This document shows positions 61,083-64,000 of a stretch of DNA of 64,000 bases, piece by piece. Location: assembly GCF_003515065.1 (NCBI RefSeq), contig NZ_QXGH01000014.1, positions 1-64,000 on the forward strand, read 5' to 3'. The notes under the pieces were generated by a model. It was not told the DNA's origin. It did not search any database and worked only from the letters and a program-made list of their open reading frames with translations. The translations under genes were made by a program, and so were the position numbers. The stretch comes from Nocardioides immobilis. Its GTDB lineage: Bacteria > Actinomycetota > Actinomycetes > Propionibacteriales > Nocardioidaceae. How positions within the stretch are numbered: position 1 is the stretch's first letter; each line of letters begins with the position of its first letter.

Positions 61083-61904
61083 TCAGGACCCGTAGAGGGC
61101 GCGCACGCCAGCGGCGTCGGAGGCCTGGAACTCCAGGTCGTCCGAACCGCCGTTGCACTGCGGGTAGTGCATGATCGACTTGTTGTCGTACGGCGTCAGC
61201 GGCCGCCAGTTGTTGTCCTCGAAGCAGGTGCCGGACTCGGGCCGGGTGTGCTCGTGCCGGAAGCCGAGGGTGTGGCCGAGCTCGTGGGCGATGATGTCGA
61301 TCGGCTCCCAGTTGCCCGAGGTCCAGATCGAGTCGTCGATGAGGACGTTCCGCGAGCGCTTCGACGTGCTCGGGAAGAACGCCCGGGCGATGTACTGCGT
61401 CGTGCTCACCGGCTCGACCGAGAACAGCACGTTGTTGTTGCGGGTGTTGCACTTGCTGTCCTGTGACGGCACGTAGACGAAGTTGACCTTCGTCGTCGCG
61501 GCCTCCCAGAGACCCGCGCCGCCGGACATCGCCGCCACGACGTCAGCGTGCCGGGTGCCGAACCGGGTGCTCACGCAGTAGGTCATGTTGGCCGCCGTCG
61601 CCGCCGACCACTTGTCGTCGTTGCCGTTGACCGTGTTGACGATGAGGCCACCCTCGAGGGTCTTGCCGGTCTTCTTGTTGCCCACCATCTGGCTGTAGAA
61701 CTTCTTGAGGTCACCGTCGTTGCTGATGACCTCGTCGCCGTTCACGACGTACTGACTGTCGAAGTCGACGTACGTGTCGGCCTTGAACTGCTTGTACGTC
61801 GGCGCGCCCGCGTCGGTGGCGGTCGCCGCGGTGCCCGCGAACCCCGCAACCAGGCACGCGGCCCCCACCCCGACGGAAATCTTGCTGAACCTCGAGAACT
61901 TCAT
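61083..61904 (-). CDS. Secreted metzincin-type zinc metalloprotease
   Basis: A 273-residue secreted protease. It has a signal peptide (about 1-30, hydrophobic VGVGAACLVAGFAGTA) and the zinc site HELGHTLGFRH (His207, Glu208, His211, His217), followed by a Met-turn SIMHYP (Met245). This is the metzincin pattern, as in M10/M57-type proteases. ATG at 61904. Cysteines 110, 152, 227 and 250 may form disulfides. The physiological target is unknown. Confidence 0.92.
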   Translation of the reverse strand: MKFSRFSKISVGVGAACLVAGFAGTAATATDAGAPTYKQFKADTYVDFDSQYVVNGDEVISNDGDLKKFYSQMVGNKKTGKTLEGGLIVNTVNGNDDKWSAATAANMTYCVSTRFGTRHADVVAAMSGGAGLWEAATTKVNFVYVPSQDSKCNTRNNNVLFSVEPVSTTQYIARAFFPSTSKRSRNVLIDDSIWTSGNWEPIDIIAHELGHTLGFRHEHTRPESGTCFEDNNWRPLTPYDNKSIMHYPQCNGGSDDLEFQASDAAGVRALYGS

Positions 61905-62038
61905 TGAAAACCCTTCGTCGACAGACCCTTCCGGGCTCATCGAAGCCGTCGAGAGTCGGAATCGACAAGAGGTCCTCCGCCTCACAAACTGGCAGGGTCG
62001 AAAGCTGCAGGGTTCTGCACCGCCGCTACCCTCACCGG

Positions 62039-62824
62039 GTGCGGATCGCCACCTGGAACGTCAACTCGCTGCGCTCGCGGATCGACCGGGTCGAGGCGCT
62101 GCTCGACCGGCACGAGATCGACGTACTTGCTCTCCAGGAGACCAAGGCGCGCGAGGACCAGCTGCCGCTGATGGGCCTCCAGGCCAGGGGGTACGACGTC
62201 GCCGCCGCCGGCGTGAACCAGTGGAACGGCGTCGCCCTCATCAGCCGCGTCGGCCTCGACGACGTCGAGGTCGGCTTCCCCGACATGCCCGGCTGGGGCG
62301 ACCCGATCGCGCCAGAGGCGCGCGCCATCGGGGCGACCTGCGGCGGTGTGCGGGTCTGGAGCCTCTACATCCCCAACGGCCGCAAGCCAGACGACCCCCA
62401 CTACCTCTACAAGCTCGACTGGCTGGCCCGGCTCCGGGAGGCGGCGCGGCCCTGGCAGGACGTGCCGACCGCGCTCGTCGGCGACTGGAACATCTGCCCG
62501 ACCGACGACGACGTCTTCGACGTCGCGCAGTTCAAGAACTCCACGCACGTGACCCCCGCCGAGCGCGCCGCCTTCCAGGCGTTCCTCGACGACGGCTGGG
62601 CGGAGGTGACCCGCGCCCACGCGCCCGGCTACACCTACTGGGACTACTACCGCCAGCGGTTCGAGCGCGACCGCGGGCTGAAGATCGACTTCGTGCTCGG
62701 CTCCCCGGGCTTCGCCGCGCGGGTGACCGGGGCGTTCATCGACCGCGAGGAACGCGCCGGGCAGGGCGCCTCCGACCACGCCCCGGTCGTGGTCGACCTC
62801 GACCCGGACTCCGAAGCAACCTGA
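62039..62824 (+). CDS. xthA: Exodeoxyribonuclease III
   Basis: A 261-residue AP endonuclease/3' exonuclease of the EEP fold for base-excision repair. Motifs: ATWNVNSLRSR at the start, LQETKA with the metal Glu, LYIPNGRKPDDPHYLYKLDW, GDWNICPTDDDVFD and the C-terminal GASDHAPV with the catalytic His. The GTG at 62039 gives the normal N-terminus VRIATWNVNS. Confidence 0.96.
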   Translation: MRIATWNVNSLRSRIDRVEALLDRHEIDVLALQETKAREDQLPLMGLQARGYDVAAAGVNQWNGVALISRVGLDDVEVGFPDMPGWGDPIAPEARAIGATCGGVRVWSLYIPNGRKPDDPHYLYKLDWLARLREAARPWQDVPTALVGDWNICPTDDDVFDVAQFKNSTHVTPAERAAFQAFLDDGWAEVTRAHAPGYTYWDYYRQRFERDRGLKIDFVLGSPGFAARVTGAFIDREERAGQGASDHAPVVVDLDPDSEAT

Positions 62825-62884
62825 GCCGCGCTCGCGCGTCCTAGGTTGCAGGGGGCACCAATCCGGCGACCAGCGGAGGCGGAC

Positions 62885-63544
62885 ATGCACAGGCGACGAA
62901 CCACCAGGGCCGTCGGGACGGCCGTTGCCGTCCTCGGGGCCTTCCTGTCGATGCTCAGCCCGGCGTCGGCTGCCGCGAGGCCGGTCGTCGACACCGACTT
63001 CCCCACGATCGACGAGGTCGCGGCCATCTACCCCTTCTACGCGGGCGGCTGGCGCCAGTTCGTGGACGACCCGGAGCTCATCCTGATCACCCGCGACTGT
63101 CTGGGCAACCGGGCGGGGCCGACGGCGCCGTACGGCGGCCGCGGGCTCTACTGGGGCACCGACGCCAACCCGTCGCCCCTCGACGACGGCGATCCCGAGC
63201 CGACGGTGGAGGTCTACCGCTTCAACAGCCGGGCCCGCGCCCACCGGGTGCTCGACAGGGTCCGGGACAACGTCGCCCGGTGCTACGGACGCTCTGCCGC
63301 GGGTCAGCTGGTCCGCCGGCGCCACGCCATCACGGTGCCCGACCTCGGTTCGGAGCCGCCGCTCGCGTGGCGGACCCGCCTGCGGAACCGGCCGGACCGG
63401 GAGGAGGTGCCGGACTACCGCGGCATCGACATCTGGATGCGGCGCGGGCGGTTCCTGATCCTGGTCAACGTCTTCCAGATCACCGCGCCGACGAAGGCCC
63501 CCGTGGTCACCCTGGCTCAGCGCGCGCTGGACGCGATCGGTTGA
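62885..63544 (+). CDS. Secreted hypothetical protein
   Basis: A 219-residue protein with a signal peptide (MHRRRTTRAVGTAVAVLGAF then ASAAA). The mature part contains RFNSRARAHRVLDRVRDN and ends in an IDIWMRRGRFLILVNVFQIT strand region, resembling small secreted actinobacterial proteins that have sensor-like folds. No catalytic motif was recognised. AGCGGAGGC precedes the ATG at 62885. Confidence 0.8.
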   Translation: MHRRRTTRAVGTAVAVLGAFLSMLSPASAAARPVVDTDFPTIDEVAAIYPFYAGGWRQFVDDPELILITRDCLGNRAGPTAPYGGRGLYWGTDANPSPLDDGDPEPTVEVYRFNSRARAHRVLDRVRDNVARCYGRSAAGQLVRRRHAITVPDLGSEPPLAWRTRLRNRPDREEVPDYRGIDIWMRRGRFLILVNVFQITAPTKAPVVTLAQRALDAIG

Positions 63545-63554
63545 CCGCGCCTCG

Positions 63555-64000
63555 TCAGATGCCCTGCCAGGTGGGCTTGGCGTCGTAGACCTCGCGGTAG
63601 TGCCGGAGCCGGCCCAGCCCGGACGCGGCCGGCGGGTCGACCAGCACGGACACGTGCGGGTGCAGCTGCAGGACCGAGGCCGGGCAGGAGGCGGACACGG
63701 GTCCTTCGACGGCCGCTGCCAGCGCTTCGGCCTTGCCGGCGCCGGTCGCGAGGAGCAGCAGGTGGCGGGCCCGGAGGATGGTGCCGAGGCCCTGCGTCAG
63801 CACGTGCCGCGGCACGTCGTCGACCGACCCGAAGAACCGCGCGTTGTCCCGCCTGGTCCGGTCCGTGAGCGTCTTGATCCGGGTCAGTGACCCCAGCGAC
63901 GAGCCGGGCTCGTTGAAGGCGAGATGACCGTCGGAGCCTATGCCGAGGAGCTGGAGGTCGACTCCCCCGGCCGCGCGCAGCTCGGCCTCGTAGCGCTCGC
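63555..64000 (-). CDS. nagB: Glucosamine-6-phosphate deaminase, C-terminal part (runs off window)
   Basis: The C-terminal 148 codons (including the stop) are visible. The family motif LLGIGSDGHLAFNEPGSSLG marks NagB, which converts glucosamine-6-phosphate to fructose-6-phosphate and ammonia. LTQGLGTILRARHLLLLATG and SVLQLHPHVSVLVD follow as expected. The start lies beyond 64000. Confidence 0.94.
   Translation of the reverse strand, partial: ERYEAELRAAGGVDLQLLGIGSDGHLAFNEPGSSLGSLTRIKTLTDRTRRDNARFFGSVDDVPRHVLTQGLGTILRARHLLLLATGAGKAEALAAAVEGPVSASCPASVLQLHPHVSVLVDPPAASGLGRLRHYREVYDAKPTWQGI

Overview
The window is high-GC bacterial DNA with dense, overlapping operons, frequent GTG starts, leaderless promoters and actinobacterial gene content (ROK, STAND/LuxR and FCD-GntR regulators, a urease cluster without ureE, an ACT-GNAT acetyltransferase). 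It most resembles a Nocardioides-like actinobacterium; the genus is an inference. No rRNA, tRNA or CRISPR array was found.

Region 1 (1-21255) is an amine/amino-acid catabolic neighbourhood. A minus-strand operon holds a type II HAD hydrolase, a polar amino-acid ABC transporter and the start of a DAO-family flavin oxidase (3952 down to 1). A second minus-strand operon (18708 to 13485) encodes another HAD, an FCD-GntR regulator, RidA, a D-serine dehydratase/D-threonine aldolase-like PLP enzyme, an SDR and a second DAO oxidase. Both operons begin at promoters whose -35 regions lie in the same palindrome, TTGTC(A/G)ACAA, so they probably form one regulon. A third operon (11189 to 6853) encodes a HAD that is about 93% identical to the first, a class III PLP enzyme, an APH-fold kinase and a ROK regulator. 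A metal-sensing ArsR/CDF pair, a fourth HAD, a LysR/MFS pair and a frameshifted STAND-LuxR regulator complete the region. The substrate is unknown.

Region 2 (about 21260-59184) is a 37.9-kb integrated element inserted at the 3' end of ychF. A 19-bp core, within a 34-bp repeat carrying 2 mismatches, bounds it. TTGCGG-type arm repeats lie near each end, and a tyrosine integrase, a frameshifted excisionase, a MobF relaxase-helicase and an AbiE toxin-antitoxin pair sit at the right end. No type IV secretion or coupling-protein gene is visible, so it looks mobilizable rather than self-transmissible. Its left third is worn: an alpha/beta-hydrolase pseudogene, an IS21 copy with a broken istA, and a decayed antitoxin/nucleotidyltransferase pair. 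The cargo (30633-51136) is a ureide-nitrogen module. One minus-strand operon holds a GntR regulator, a nucleoside-type (BMP) ABC transporter, a catalytically dead isochorismatase-fold protein, biuret hydrolase and allophanate hydrolase. Opposite it lies a plus-strand operon urtABCDE-ureABCFGD, followed by a cytosolic UrtA/AmiC-like protein and a MarR regulator. Together these should take in biuret-like compounds and urea and convert them to ammonium and CO2.

Region 3 (59166-64000) is ordinary chromosome: ychF, a small membrane protein, a VOC-fold protein, a secreted metzincin-type protease, exonuclease III, a secreted unknown and the 3' part of nagB.

Several genes in the element, and one outside it, carry single-base frameshifts. 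Read-level checking would tell real decay from assembly error.
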